Assembly: GCF_022539665.2 (NCBI RefSeq)
Contig: NC_081336.1
Span: forward strand, 434,001 to 498,000
DNA: 64,000 bases
Direction of reading: 5' to 3'
Source: Daphnia carinata
Lineage: Eukaryota; Arthropoda; Branchiopoda; Diplostraca; Daphniidae
Within the stretch, counting starts at the first letter, position 1. Each line of letters opens with the position of its first letter. The notes beneath the pieces were generated by a model. The model worked only from the letters and a program-made list of their open reading frames with translations, had not been told where the DNA came from and ran no database searches. Below are positions 48,788-61,500 of the stretch, one piece after another. Position numbers and translations under genes: made by a program.

Positions 48788-48862
48788 TTGCACACGGATG
48801 GGATTCGAACCCACACATATCAGCTTGCTAGGCTAATGCTCTACCATTGAGCTACTTGTCAC
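48788..48862 (-). tRNA. tRNA-like sequence, Ala (AGC)-type
   Basis: On the minus strand: D arm AGCTCAATGGTAGAGC, anticodon stem TTAGC/GCTGA around CTAGCAA (AGC), B box GGTTCGAATCCC. This has the best internal promoter of the group, but the acceptor arms pair poorly. Confidence 0.5.
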
Positions 48863-48952
48863 ACTACAGTAAAGTTTAAGTCTTCAACACATTAAGGTAA
48901 CCGTGAGCGCGAGTCAATAGAAAACCAAATCCCAATGGGGGGATATAGGGGG

Positions 48953-49024
48953 GCGGATGCCAGAAAGGCAAGGCGTCCGCTTCACAACACGAAGGCTACA
49001 GGTTCGATTCCTTCCCAGGTGTCA
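48953..49024 (+). tRNA. tRNA-like sequence, Val (CAC)-type, degenerate
   Basis: TTCACAA in anticodon-loop position after GTCCGC, and a good B box GGTTCGATTCC. The 3' side of the anticodon stem does not pair and the D arm is altered. Confidence 0.4.
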
Positions 49025-49199
49025 CGATTCCACGGGGCCAGTCGAGTTGGGAAACTTCGTGCGAAGCACGCGAACGGATATTTTACTAACAGTTAATCTC
49101 GTAACCAGTAACAAATTTTAATAAAGAAATTTTTTATGAAATCGGTTTGATCTTTCACTCGTTTGTAGCAGATACAAATTTAATTCGCAGAATGATTTC

Positions 49200-49500
49200 T
49201 ACTGTATGTAATGTCTCATATCAACAGCAATGGGTAGAATTTCATTTCGCATCAACGTTTCTGCCTTAGGTAGTGTTACATATCAATAGCTATGTTAGAA
49301 ACGTTGTGTAATGTGTAGAATTTCAATCATCAATTTCAATTTTCATTAAAGTTTCTGCCTTTGGTATTGTTGCGTATCAGTCGCAATGTTAGAGACCTTG
49401 TGAAATGTGTACAATTTCAATTATCATTAAGGTCTCAGCCTTCGGTATTGTCGAACATCATTTGCAATGTTATAAACCTTTGATGACATAATTCGTGTAA
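49200..49500 (+). repeat. Degenerate tandem repeat (unit about 80-105 bp) with internal hairpins
   Basis: Three to four diverged units, each starting near GTTTCTGCCTT or GTCTCAGCCTT and containing a TATCA...ATGTTA phrase. In the best unit (about 49,255-49,305), AACGTTTCT pairs perfectly with AGAAACGTT and encloses ACATA/TATGT. The unit lies between tRNA-like sequences. Confidence 0.6.
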
Positions 49501-49526
49501 CTCATTTGGAACATTTTTTATATTAC

Positions 49527-49600
49527 TGAACTCTTTTGGGGATCGATCCCCAAACATTCGACTTACGAAGCCGACGCTCTACCATTGAGCCATGAGTTAC
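49527..49600 (-). tRNA. tRNA-like sequence, Thr (CGT)-type
   Basis: On the minus strand: AACTC/GAGTT acceptor pairing, D arm GGCTCAATGGTAGAGC, anticodon stem TCGGC/GTCGA around TTCGTAA (CGT), T-arm GGGGATCGATCCCC with a non-standard loop. It is a sister of the copy at 48,495 in inverted orientation. Confidence 0.45.
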
Positions 49601-49825
49601 ATTTCATTGCAAGCCATATTTGCAAGTCATCTTAGTGGAACTTATTACACAAAATCAACATATGAATCACAAATTTTATCTTGTCTTGGATTTGAACGTC
49701 AGTCGTCTCGATTTAAAGCCTGACACTCTACAAATTTGGTATAACGTTCATAAATTCACAGCAATCTTAGAAACATTTGATGACAAACTCGTGTAATTTT
49801 GCTCGTTAAAAATTTAGTTATATGT

Positions 49826-49899
49826 TAAATTCATTCGGGGGTCGATCCCTAATCATCCGACTTATTAAGCCGATGCTCTACAGTTGAGCCATGAATTAC
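49826..49899 (-). tRNA. tRNA-like sequence, Ile (AAT)-type loop, Thr-like body
   Basis: On the minus strand: AATTCA/TGAATT acceptor pairing, D arm GGCTCAACTGTAGAGC, anticodon stem TCGGC/GTCGG around TTAATAA (AAT). The body is nearly that of the two CGT copies, so this looks like the same element with a changed anticodon. Confidence 0.45.
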
Positions 49900-50002
49900 A
49901 TATCGTTATGAAACATTTTAACATGTAATTTCAGAACAACTTATTACACATCAGACAAGACGAATCAAATATAATTTTATTGTATGGATGCAGATAGTTT
50001 TA

Positions 50003-50073
50003 ACCTTGGCCTGGTTTCGAACCATTGTCTTTTGACACCATATCCAGAAACTCTGCACACAAGCCATGGAACT
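50003..50073 (-). tRNA. tRNA-like relic with intact B box
   Basis: On the minus strand ATGGCTTGTGTGCAGAG (A-box position) is followed by GGTTCGAAACC (B box). The anticodon arm is not recognisable. A relic only. Confidence 0.3.
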
Positions 50074-50232
50074 TATACATGCATTGGAGAAATCCCGGAG
50101 GTATTTGTGCTGCACCGCGCAAGCGCTGTAGCCTACTGGCGCGCTAGCAATTCGTCAAATATTCGGTGCATTTCAAAAACGATTAACTTAATGAAAAATA
50201 GCAATTTTCCCGGAATCAGCATTCAGTTTTGA

Positions 50233-53200
50233 GTGTACGCTGTGATATTCAACCAATTCCGGTGAGTGTCAGTTTTTGTCGAAAATTTTTTTAAGCCCGA
50301 CTAATAAATAAGCCCGACTTTCAGCCGCCTTTGCTTTGTACTGCCAGGCCAAACAATGCATCATGTGGTAGGCCTTCAGTCAATAGGCTACAGTTTCCTA
50401 CAAACAATAAAGAAAGGTTTTTGGACAAATACTAAAATTTTTTATACCACTTGTACAAGTAATAAAATGAACAAAAAGCACTCCGGCTTAAATCTTATTT
50501 CTAATCAGGAATTTAATAATGGAAGAAAAAAGTACGTTTTACCTCTTTAACTATTTACCTACTACTATTACTATTCAACTATTTACGAAGTAAGTCGAGA
50601 CGCCACCGCTATAACTAATAATGGGGAATGGGAAAGAGAGGGAATGGACCTATTATATAAGGCTCGTAGATTGGTGTAATAATCCATTCGCCCAATCGAC
50701 TCTGGTGCCGGAAAAGGGATTGTAACTCACTTCGGAAGTTGCGGTGTTTCACGGATAATTTTTGTTGGTTTTCTGATCTTGTCTTTGATTTCAAAATGTG
50801 TTGTGTAAGTGTAGGATTTTAACTAATAAGGTGTACATTATTTTTCATTTCAAAGTTGCAGTGATCGTGTGAGAGAATAGTAAGCATGGGTTGCGAATGT
50901 CCCGTGTCAGTCCAAGCTGCACCTATTAATATTGCTAAGGTAGATGAAATTTTCATTATGCAATTTTCTGTATCAGTGATGATGAATGGGTTTTGTTGAT
51001 TATCCCAGACTGGTTTGGTTGATTTTCCATTAGCATGACTAGTGCAGGTTGCTGTGATTTTACACACAGGTAATTTTTGTTTCAGTGAATTACCTTTTAA
51101 ATTGTTGACAGAAAACTTGATCTGTCATTTTTGGTGTTCGTCAGGGTTGACATGTTTGGATGGCATGACATGCATGGTTCTGGTTAGGCAATTTTTGTCG
51201 TGACGTGTGGAAATTGATGGTAAGATTGATTATTTTGTTGGTTTATAATTATTAATATTATTATAGTTCTAACTGCATTGAATGTTCAGGTTGAAGCAAT
51301 TAAATCACATCAATCAATCAACTGCAACCAATACCTTCACTTTGGCTTGCTGTGTTACACTTTCTGGGAATATGATGAACAGGAGCTGGAGCAAACTTTG
51401 TTAATGGAGGTCAGTCATGTACTGCCACAATCTGTTGGCAGGTGAGTCCGGCCTGTTGAAGGTTAAATCCTGACTATTAAAAATAACAAACTAAAATAAT
51501 AATCAAATAGTGCCAATAATGCTCCTACCTAATCCTTGTACAGGCACAACTAACTCCTCCATACAAATCCCAATCAAAAGAACAGCATTATTTAGTGGAT
51601 TTGGGTCAACTAATAAGTTAACATAAAGATTGAAATTTGACATACCAATTATTAAGTAATGAATTTGGTTTTAAATGTTAATAAGTAGAAATCCAAACAA
51701 TGTAACAACTGTAATTAGAACTCATTTTGAATTTAAATCCAACACAAATAATATTATTGATGATAACAAAAAAATCCAATAGTTACCTTACTGGACAACA
51801 ATCAATTTGCAAACATACTATCTAGTTATAATAAAATTATACCAAGTAATAAATAGACATTTTAACGTAAAATACAAATTTTTCACACCAGTCAAGTAAA
51901 TCCCGGCTTTATTTTTTTTTTAAATATGAATTTTCAACTACCAATATGAAAACGGAATTATTTTTGATTTCATATTTAAAATTTACTCAACTACAAAGTG
52001 TTTGTGTTGCACCAATTAGATTGAAAAACCGCTTGATTGGAAATAAAAGTATTTTCCTCGCAATCAGCGGTGCGTTTGTAATGGCAGGCAAGTTTCACTA
52101 AAACCCAAATCACAAGTTTAAAACTAAAATTTTTGTACCAAAAACAATGGGTCTAATGGAGTTCCGTAATGATTAAGTAATAGGATTGAATTAGGTAACT
52201 AACCTCAATACAAAACAAAAATATGCAGCCAAAAATGTGACGGCTCAGAGGCAACAGGTTTTAGCAACATCTGGTGTTAATGAAACAGTTGGTCTAATGG
52301 AGTTCCATGGTGATTAGTTAATAGGGTTGAACTATGCACTGGTATCTGTCTGAAGATATCTTTCCTCGAACATCTTCACCTTTTCCGAACGGCTGCCATA
52401 ATTAATCTATATTAAGTAAATACCAATTAATGTGAAACTCTTGTTTTGGAAACTACAGAAATGAAACGGACTTCAGCCAGCAGCTTTGAAAGGGCATCAT
52501 ATGCCAAGTTGTCAACTCCAAGATCGAACAACATACAAGATTGTTAATCCTATGAGCAATTTGAGTTTCTGGTAGCCATGTTCTTGGCAAGTATAGTATT
52601 GGCAAGTATAGTAGAACTTCTTCCCTGTTGAACAGAAAAATGTGGATGTATGTGTGAAACCAGTTTGAGACATTTTTGTAAATGGTAAAGCAGCATGGGG
52701 AACTCAACTTGGATAGTAGATTAGTTTCAATTTTCCATAATGGTCAGTATACAATACTATTGCTTTGCTTTTTTTGGTTTTAAATCAGTACAATTTTCCT
52801 GACATTCAGCCTTCTAAATGGTAGACAGGAATCACCCATCCTGTAATATAAATTTAAAATCATATCTATGTAGCAAAACCTTTAAGTGTAAATCACCTAC
52901 GTTGCAAAAGCATGATCCAAGGCCTTAAAGTATATGTTCTTGGAGCAATGGGCTGCACATGTACTAGTTTCCAATTTTTAGAATTTGTTACATTATCAGC
53001 CAATAAGAGCAAGCCAAATAAAGCACTTTACCGACAAACTGTAGTCGAAAATATACAGAAATGGCCGGTTTCAAAAATTACTTCAAATCTCAGTTGCTAA
53101 AACCTGATATCGCTCCACGTGGCACATAGTTTTTGCTTCTCTCTAAAGGCAAATTTTGTAAACTTTAGCCATTAGTTTGGAATGCTAAAAATAGAATACC

Positions 53201-53679
53201 AATACCAAAAAATTTTGCTATCCTGTAAAATGTTTCAGTGGTAAGGGATTCAGCGATAAATAATTCAGCAGCAAAATTTAAAATGTTAGCGAAAACATGA
53301 TATTCACCATTTTTGCCATCTACTACCGCTGGAGAAACGAGAGTAAATGAGCTACTACATTAGCGCTAAGAAGTTCTCACTTTTTCCCAATAGGTGATCT
53401 CTGTGGCACTCCGACAAGTTGAGCGCCACTGACGTCTGCTTTTTGCACTATTTGGAGAAAACTGTGAAGTCGTTAATTTGCTATGTTTATGTTTTCTTCA
53501 GTAGGCGACCAAGCAGTTTCTCTTCGACCGCAATTTTTGACAGCAGTTGAGTGACCTACTAGACAAAAAGAAAGTACCATCATGTAATCTTGTATCGACA
53601 CTCGCCAGCAAGATTCATATTCTTGACTTGGCCAGCTTCCATTAACGTGTTCATTTACCTTGTTTATCGTATCCCTGGA
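50233..53679. other. AT-rich intergenic stretch
   Basis: About 3.4 kb with no recognised gene. A phrase GGTCTAATGGAGTTCC(A/G)TGATTA occurs twice (about 52,149 and 52,291) in a similar context, suggesting a local duplication. Short frames lack motifs. The 3' end should contain the promoter of the CRAL-TRIO gene. Confidence 0.45.
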
Positions 53680-55113
53680 ATGTCGATAAAAATCAAGCCC
53701 TTCCACACTAAGCTGAATGAAGTTATTCTTAAAGTGGCGTCTTCTGAATTAGGAGAGGATGAAGATCGACGACAAGAGGTAATAGAAATCATTCGCCAGT
53801 GGATGGCAAAGCAACCACATCTGCAACATATACCCTTAGGTATTTCCCCAATGTGCACACTTCTCACAACAACATATCTCAACACTACTGATTGAGACAT
53901 TGGAGTGGTATAGATTTGAGCAAGATCAATACACTAAATTTCATTTTAGACGAATACAGCATCGTGTGTTTTGCCCGTGGATGCAAGTATAGTCTGGAGA
54001 AGATGAAACATAAGATAGATTTGCAATACACCCTGAGAACAGCCTTGCCAGAATTCTTCTCAGGAAGGGACCCATTGAAACCCAGATTACAAGAGGCTCT
54101 TGCATGTGGGTAAGGTATTTTGTCGAACGAGTTTACACTAATGTTTTATGCGTACCAGTTCACCAATATTTTAGTGAACTGTGGTACAGCATACATCAAA
54201 TTCTACAATAATTGAAAAAAAAAGAAACATTTGTTTGCTTGCAGGTCGTATCTCCCTTTGCAAGATTATGACCAGCATGGCAGAAAAGTGATAGTTATGC
54301 GTCCTGGATGCTTCGATCCATGCCAATTCAAACCAGAAGATCTAGAGAAAGCCAATTTCATGGTGGTTGACATCATGGGCAGAGAGGACGAACAAATGTT
54401 TGTTACGGGAATGGTGATAATCGTAGACTGCCACGGATACACGCTGAATCACTTCACGCAAAGGCCACTTGCGCTGAGTAAAAAACAATTGTATTATCTG
54501 CAGGTATTTGACTAAAAATTTTAAATTTACCGAAAATGAATGAAGGAAGCGGCCTAAAGTCTGGTCTGTCTATTTGTAGAGTGCACCTATTAGTCCAAAA
54601 AGGATCCACTTTATTCGAACAAATCCAGTGTTTCACTCGGTATATGGCGTAGTGATGAACATGCTCAAAGACAAAATAAAGCAAAGGGTATGAGATAAAT
54701 AAAAGGAGCTAGATAAGTCATATTAATTAGACCAATTCGTTTGACATTTTACAGGTACAGATCCATGGTTCCGGTTTCCAGTCTCTATATAAAGAAATAG
54801 ATCGGAAGATTCTTCCAAAGGATTATGGAGGCGATGGAATATCATTCGCAGAGCTCACAGGTAGTTTCATAAGTTATTATTCATGGTGTGGCGCGCGTTG
54901 GTATTTCTTTTGATTGGTTACCATTTGATTTTTAAATATTCATAAATTTTCCTGTTAGATTACTGGAAGAAAAAAGTCGAAGACAACAGAGAGTTTCTGA
55001 TTGCATCAGAAAAAAACTTCCTTGTCGACGAGTCACGCCGTCCGGGCAAATCCAAGACTGCCCAGGATCTCTTTGGCATCGAAGGATCCTTCCGAAAACT
55101 AAATGTGGATTAG
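53680..55113 (+). CDS. CRAL-TRIO lipid-binding protein (alpha-tocopherol transfer protein-like)
   Basis: Exons are 53680-53839, 53950-54109, 54245-54503, 54580-54687, 54755-54860 and 54959-55113, totalling 948 bp (315 residues) with all phases consistent. The N-terminal CRAL-TRIO-N helices ([27 protein letters not shown]) are followed by the Sec14-like lipid domain. This has [66 protein letters not shown], and [10 protein letters not shown], the family's PxxYGG block. Such cytosolic proteins carry tocopherol, retinal or phosphoinositides between membranes; the ligand here is unknown. I chose the ATG at 53,680 over one 90 bases upstream because the upstream residues are unlike the family. No lesion was seen. 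Confidence 0.9.
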
Positions 55114-55527
55114 TATGCCCCAGAAGGAATGATCATCAATGGGTTAGATGTTAAGATAAACTATCCCCAATTCATTCGGTTACTTATTCTTTATTTTTCC
55201 GAATTACAAAGACATTTATCCTTAAAACCCCTTTGTTCAAAGTAGCACAAAGATCACTATTGGCTGTGACTTACATCAACTGCGATGCACATATAAGGTT
55301 GAACGTGAGAGACCTTCTTTCAGGACGTAGATCAAGAGCCAGAGGTTTTCTTCATCACAGACTAGGGTTAAAAATGAGAATATTTTGAGACAACACTGTT
55401 AAATGCATTTTGAAGGATAATATTAACCAAACTTACTTGACAGCATCTGGCGGGAAGTATATAAACAATTGGAGAGACATTTGGTCGGGTTTTGTGTCGA
55501 ATGTGCTGCATTCGTTTCCATTTGACA
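55114..55527. other. Spacer between convergent genes
   Basis: 3' ends of the CRAL-TRIO gene (+) and the second Sidestep gene (-). The inner edge of the inverted duplication lies at about 55,480. No gene seen. Confidence 0.5.
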
Positions 55528-58500
55528 TTAAATAGACGTTTCAGGATCTTGCTTGTGACGATGAGGCGATTTTACAGCCACGACTTCAATGTTATTCATG
55601 GCACCACTGGCAGTTGTCGGGTTATAATGAGCAGGATGTGAGTGTCCAGCACTAATGAAAGGACGTGTAGGATCGACGGCCATCGATAACTGTTGCGGTT
55701 GGATGGTTGGTGCATTGTTACTTCTATGACTCCTTTGAACGGAGGCATTGTGATTCACGTGCTGCAGGTCATTTACTGTTTCATCAAACAAAACGATTTA
55801 AAAATGGCAAATGTTAGCGAGCAACGCAATTACAAGATTTATCGTTACCAAGTTGACTGTTGATGATGATGTCTGGATCAACATCCAAGTCGCACGAATA
55901 ATTGTCTTGTTTTCTCTGCTTATCATCTGAATTTTTAATGCTGTGAGAATAATGTTGGGTCGAACTACTTTGCGTACGTTGTTGACGACGAAACCTTGCT
56001 GTTAAAGCAATGACGACGCATATAATTACGACGGAGGCAGAGACTCCACTGGCGATGCCCAACACCGAATTCAAGTCCGTCGTTTCCATGATAACTAAAC
56101 GAAATGAAGGGAGAAAGCCACAACGAAACATGTGAAACAAGAACGCATAGATCAGACAGCCTTTGACTGTTGCATTCATGCCCGGCTGATTTCTTCGGGA
56201 TCAAAGAGACTGAGCTGAAGATATTACACGAAAGGTGATGGACCCGCGGGAAATCTTTTGAAAGTCTGCTTTCTCTCCATAGTGAAATAGCGTCGAGTAC
56301 ATTAAGAGTCTCAACAGCATCAGCACTTTCCCCAAAAGAGAGCTACACGAATGTCTTTTCTGTTTTCTCTCAGGAAGGGCTAATGCTTTCCGACATTCAC
56401 CTTATTTTGTTTTCTACGAGTTACCAGAAACCACCCCAATATTTACACGCAAAAATCCCTGTGGGGATTACATTAACAGCCATTCGATGATGTTCCACCA
56501 TGCAATATAGAGTCAAAGAGAAGTCGACTTCGGTCTAGTTAACACGAGTTGCACAAACTCTCCGGTGATTCGAGATTATGCACAACTTTGAATGCCAAAG
56601 TTGAGTAAGTAACTCGTCCAGCATCACATTACGGGTGAAAGAAAACTTAAAAGGGCTGTCTGGAGATGAAAGACACGCGTGTCGCTTGCGTCGTTTGGTT
56701 TTCTTACCTGTTTGTTTGTCGGCGATTTTGATGGTGTAGGCCTCTAGAGGGACGAGAGCGGATCTCCCGCGCTGGTTGAAGGCCGAGACTTGGATGAAGA
56801 GTTTCACGCCCGACTCGAGATTGCCGACGCGCAGGTGCGGATACCTGCCCGATTTGTTGTACAGCAAAACGGCCGACTGCGTGTCAAAGATCTCGAACTG
56901 GAACTGCTGTGGATGGCCGCCGTCGAACCCCGGCCGGCACCAAACTTCTACCGCGTCGGCTGTTTGGTTGACCACTGAACAATTGACGGGCGGATCGGGA
57001 CGGACACCGAGGAAAATGCGATAGACGCAAGGCTCCCGTTGTTCGCCAATGTCGTTACGAGCCCAGCAGAGCAGATTCCCGTAGTCACGATCCGATTGCG
57101 GCGTATAAGAGAATACGCTATCCTGTGCCTCTGTCCCTTCCTGCATTAAAAAAAAAGAACGTTTCAATATTTAAATGGACAAGCAAAACAGACGTCGACT
57201 ATCAACATTTTTTGTAGAGCCTTTTAATTTTATTACATTTGCTATGAAATAAGTCTAATGCTATAAAAAAAAAAAAAAAAGCCATCCATCATATTATTGT
57301 AGGATCTACGTATCTTGTTTCACGTTTCAATTGCTTTCAACAAGATTGGACGAGCTTAAAAAGGAACAAAAACAAATTCAGAAATACATAAACTATTCAA
57401 ATATTAAATCAGCCAAAGTTTGTGGTCGCTGAAAACATAAACTATGATTGAATGGCTTTTTTTGTTGGTCCTCCATCGGTTTTAATACACGAATGGAATC
57501 TCCTATTCTTCTTTATTTGATGGCTCGAATGGGAGCGAATGAATAAGTGGGGTGGCAACAAGAAATGCGTCGGCGGAGGACGTGTCTCTTTGGAAGAGCG
57601 TAATAACGTGATGGTCACGAAAGAGATCAACAAATCCCTATCCTGCATCCGATGCGACTGGGATTTGGCTGTCCGTTGCATTACGTCCTTGCAGTTGGTC
57701 TACGGACCAACGACCAAAACAAAAACGAAAAATAGAAGCAAGAAAATCATGCGTTTTTTTTTTTTTTTAGATTTACGTGACTAGGGTGACGAGAGGTTCA
57801 TGCAGGGGACTAGAACGGCAGTTGATCGTGCATGTAAATAAGATTGACGCGTTAGACGTGGTTTTGCACAAGTACATTCATCTCATTTTGATACGTTGCG
57901 GCGCCTTTTTTTCTTGGTGGAGACGCCCTTGCACACCCTCGTTCGACATACTTGAACTGTAGGATTGAGGTGTGACAGGCGAGAATCAATAAAAATGGGG
58001 AAAATCCATTTTGGTGATGGATAGGCGGCGAAATCGTAATGCATTCCAACGGATGGATGGATATTCCATTATGTAAAATGAGATGGACGAGTAGATGGCA
58101 CTTTGCAAAGGGAACAAGGCGAACAAATTGGACGCCATTTTTCGATCACGTAAAAGAAAAACCAAACACGAGTTGCAAATAACCGATTAAATCAGGAATT
58201 TCCGCTTGAACGTGGCACATTAAATGGCAACTCGTCGCCGTGCATTCCCACATCAAACGAAGAGTTTCGTTTCTACCTCTAGCTATTGAAGGACAAAATG
58301 ATGGTTGGATGGTACACATACCTCAAGATGGCTGCTGCCTGACTGATGAAGAATTTGGGTTCGATTGACGGTCAGTTCAGTCATCTCTGAAGATACTGAC
58401 GCATTAAACGCCCACCTATGCGAACGGGCCTGTCATTTGTACACGAATTTAAAATGGGTTCAATCAAATGAAACGAGTTAAAGTTTACCGGCGGAATGGC

Positions 58501-61500
58501 GTCCGTTTGACAGCGGACGACGGCCGTCTCTTGTTTGGCCACTCCGTACATGATTTTCTGGCCAGGACGGCAGACCGGCTGGACTACGCTCCATGAACCA
58601 CATGCAAAACATAACAAAATGATTAAACGCTTGTCAAGAACCGAATTGAGGACGGTGATATGTTTTTCTTACACATGACGCGTAACTGGACAGTGTTACT
58701 GAGTCCAGTCCCCTCCGTATTGATGGCCGTACAGGAATAGCGGCCGGAATGGAAACGAGAAACTCGCCGAATGACCAAACTTTGCTCCACGACAAGGACT
58801 CCAGCTGTCACATTTTCCCGCACGTTCTGGCCCTGAGAAATTTAGCAATAAACGTCAAAGATAATTAGACATACTGTAGTTCAAAGTTTGCCGTTTATCA
58901 TATTTTTTGTTTCAGCTTTAACATAACCGAAGAAACGTTTAATCGTTGGCCTTTTGCGTTCGAGCCGTCAACTATTTCATGGCACTACTCGCTGCACTAC
59001 ACCACAAGTACCCAATTAAATTGAATCGTTTTTAATGTAACCAGAGAACAAGGTGCTGCGCAGCATCGCATCCATCATTGAGCTCATCATCCGAAAATAA
59101 AAACGTAAAAAATAACAAGAACAAAAAGGCAGACAGGATGAAAGTATTTTAGTAGTTTGTTCGATTTAAGTGAAATGGCGGCATCCATCTAAACAATAAA
59201 AAAAAAAACAGCGAAAAAGAACAGGGGGCAAAGAACATTTTTGGTTTGGTGTGTGTTTGTGCATCTTTTCGCCTCAACGACGCGGATCAATAAAATTTAA
59301 TAGCAACGGCATGGAATAACGACCTTAAAAAATAGTGGCAGAAATAGGAGGATCGTACCTCGTGAGTCCAAATGATGCTGTGCGGCGGCGGGTTGGATCG
59401 GATGCGACACTCGAAGTAGACGTCGTTGCCTTCGACGATCGAGTCCGGTTTCAAATTGCGACCCAGTTCCAATTCCGCCGTTGGAGCAACTGGTTTTTGG
59501 AACGTTTCATGTCCGTTGCGTGTTTTAAATACATGGAAAAAAAATAAAATGTTAGTCGTTTTTTCTTAATATTAAGGTTAAAAACAAATGAAGACGAAAA
59601 TGATAATCGGTACGAGATAGCGAATGAAATACGAAAAAAAAAGATGAAGGAAAAAACACAGGAAAGAAAAAGGAAAGAAACGGGTGCCTGTTTCCGATAA
59701 TTGGAATAATACATTTATTCCGGCTGCCTGGTGGAAGAAAGGCAGAAACAATGTGAAGATGTAGCCCAAAACAAAAAGAAAACGGTCTCGATGCGACGGT
59801 GAAGACGCTACGTGATCCGCTGGCGACGAATCTGAACAGGAGACGCCAAGAGCCAATCACACGCGCATTACACAAGACGGGCACAGTGCGGTACGAAAAA
59901 GGCTAAAAGAAATGTAATACGGCCGTCGCATCCCTTGGAGAACGGCAGCCGCAGCGCTCGGGGCTTCGCCGACGTCGCTCTTTTGATTATTGACGAGTGG
60001 GACCATCAGTTGAGCGGATGCGGGACACAAAAAAAATAGACTTTTTCCTCTATGATCACTTTGACATCCGTATCTTTAAATGCGGGAGTTTAAAAAAAAA
60101 ATTTATAAATCAAAAGTCCCTGTCGATAATTTGTTATCAACCACTTAAATGAAACACTAAACTCGAAGATCGAGTTTGACAGCGTGGTTTTAGGGCGGCA
60201 AATTAGGGTGGACGCCAATTACGGGTGGAAGAATGGAAAGGGTGGAAAGAGTGTCAAGGGTTGCGAAATACGGAAGATATTTTCTGACAGTCCCGATGGA
60301 AATGGAATTCAATAATTAGGGGGTGCCAAGTATTTGATGAATTCGTTTAGTCTTTCAGCCGCCAGATTGAAATGGGCCTTCCGTTGGATGTTTAACCGAC
60401 TGTGCATTGCCACGCTGTGGTGGTGCGACACTCTCCGAAATTGCTTCACTCATTTTTTTTTTTTCAAATTAAGAAAAATACCCGACGCTATTGGAATCCG
60501 GTTGAACGAATCGACTCTTTCGACTTCCGCTGTTCGGATCCCTAATCCGTTTGTTTGTTCTTTTTCGCCTTTGCCATCTTTGTCATCTTCGCTCTCTTTG
60601 TTTGTTTGCGCTTTTAAGTCTGTTGTCACCGTACGTTTCGAAAAGAGACAAAACTTGAAAGAAAAACTATTCCTAAAAAATTGAAAACTGCTCTTGGCTC
60701 CTGTTTTCCTTGATGTTCATCGATCGTTCACGTCCTCTAAAACGGCCGTCTTGTTTGTACAAAAGTATCGTCACGCTGCAACAAAGTTCATTGCATTCAA
60801 ATTCTCTTTCGTTCCGTACGAGCAGACGGCGAATTGAGCGCAGCCTGTGCCAACGCATTGATGTTTTTCACGTAATCGAATGACGAGACTCGATCAAGAC
60901 CTTCTTTCCCTCCTCCCACTCATCCCACACGTTTTCTTTTCTGACACTTTCCCCGGCCGATCGATACTTGCAATCTCGTACACAGAAACTGGTCAACGTG
61001 TTACACATGGACAAAGAAAAGCGATCATTCTGCATCTTTACCTACATCGATATGTCTTTTTACTTGACTCATCAACTGAGCTGCTCATTTTCCTTTGTGA
61101 ATCATCGACTGAACGAATCAATCTCAAAGAATCCCAACGCAGCACGTTGCGTTGAAGAGCTGTTTGTCACTGTTTGGATACGTTATCAATAGCGGAATGC
61201 GGCTTACGATAAGATCCCGATTTGGATTATTTCTTTTCCCCCAATTTCGGGAATTTCTCGTTGACCCCTTCTGCCGCCCAGTCGTGTCGTCCATTGTTGG
61301 GTCCGTTCTGATCTTCGAAACGATTCACCAACGAACTGCGTACAGGACATACACGCTAGAGAAGTGATACGTGGTTCCCCCTCCTTGCGTGTCACGCCTT
61401 TTTTTCTTTGATGAAAGGGGAAAAAAGGGCACATTTTTGCAGCAGATTTTTCCTTTCCCCAAAGAAAAAGATTTGCCTCCGCATTGCCAGTAGCGACTGC

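Noticed and set aside
48190-50073. CRISPR array or bacterial tRNA operon
   Set aside because: Repeats are not regularly spaced or identical, strands are mixed, and the surroundings are eukaryotic.
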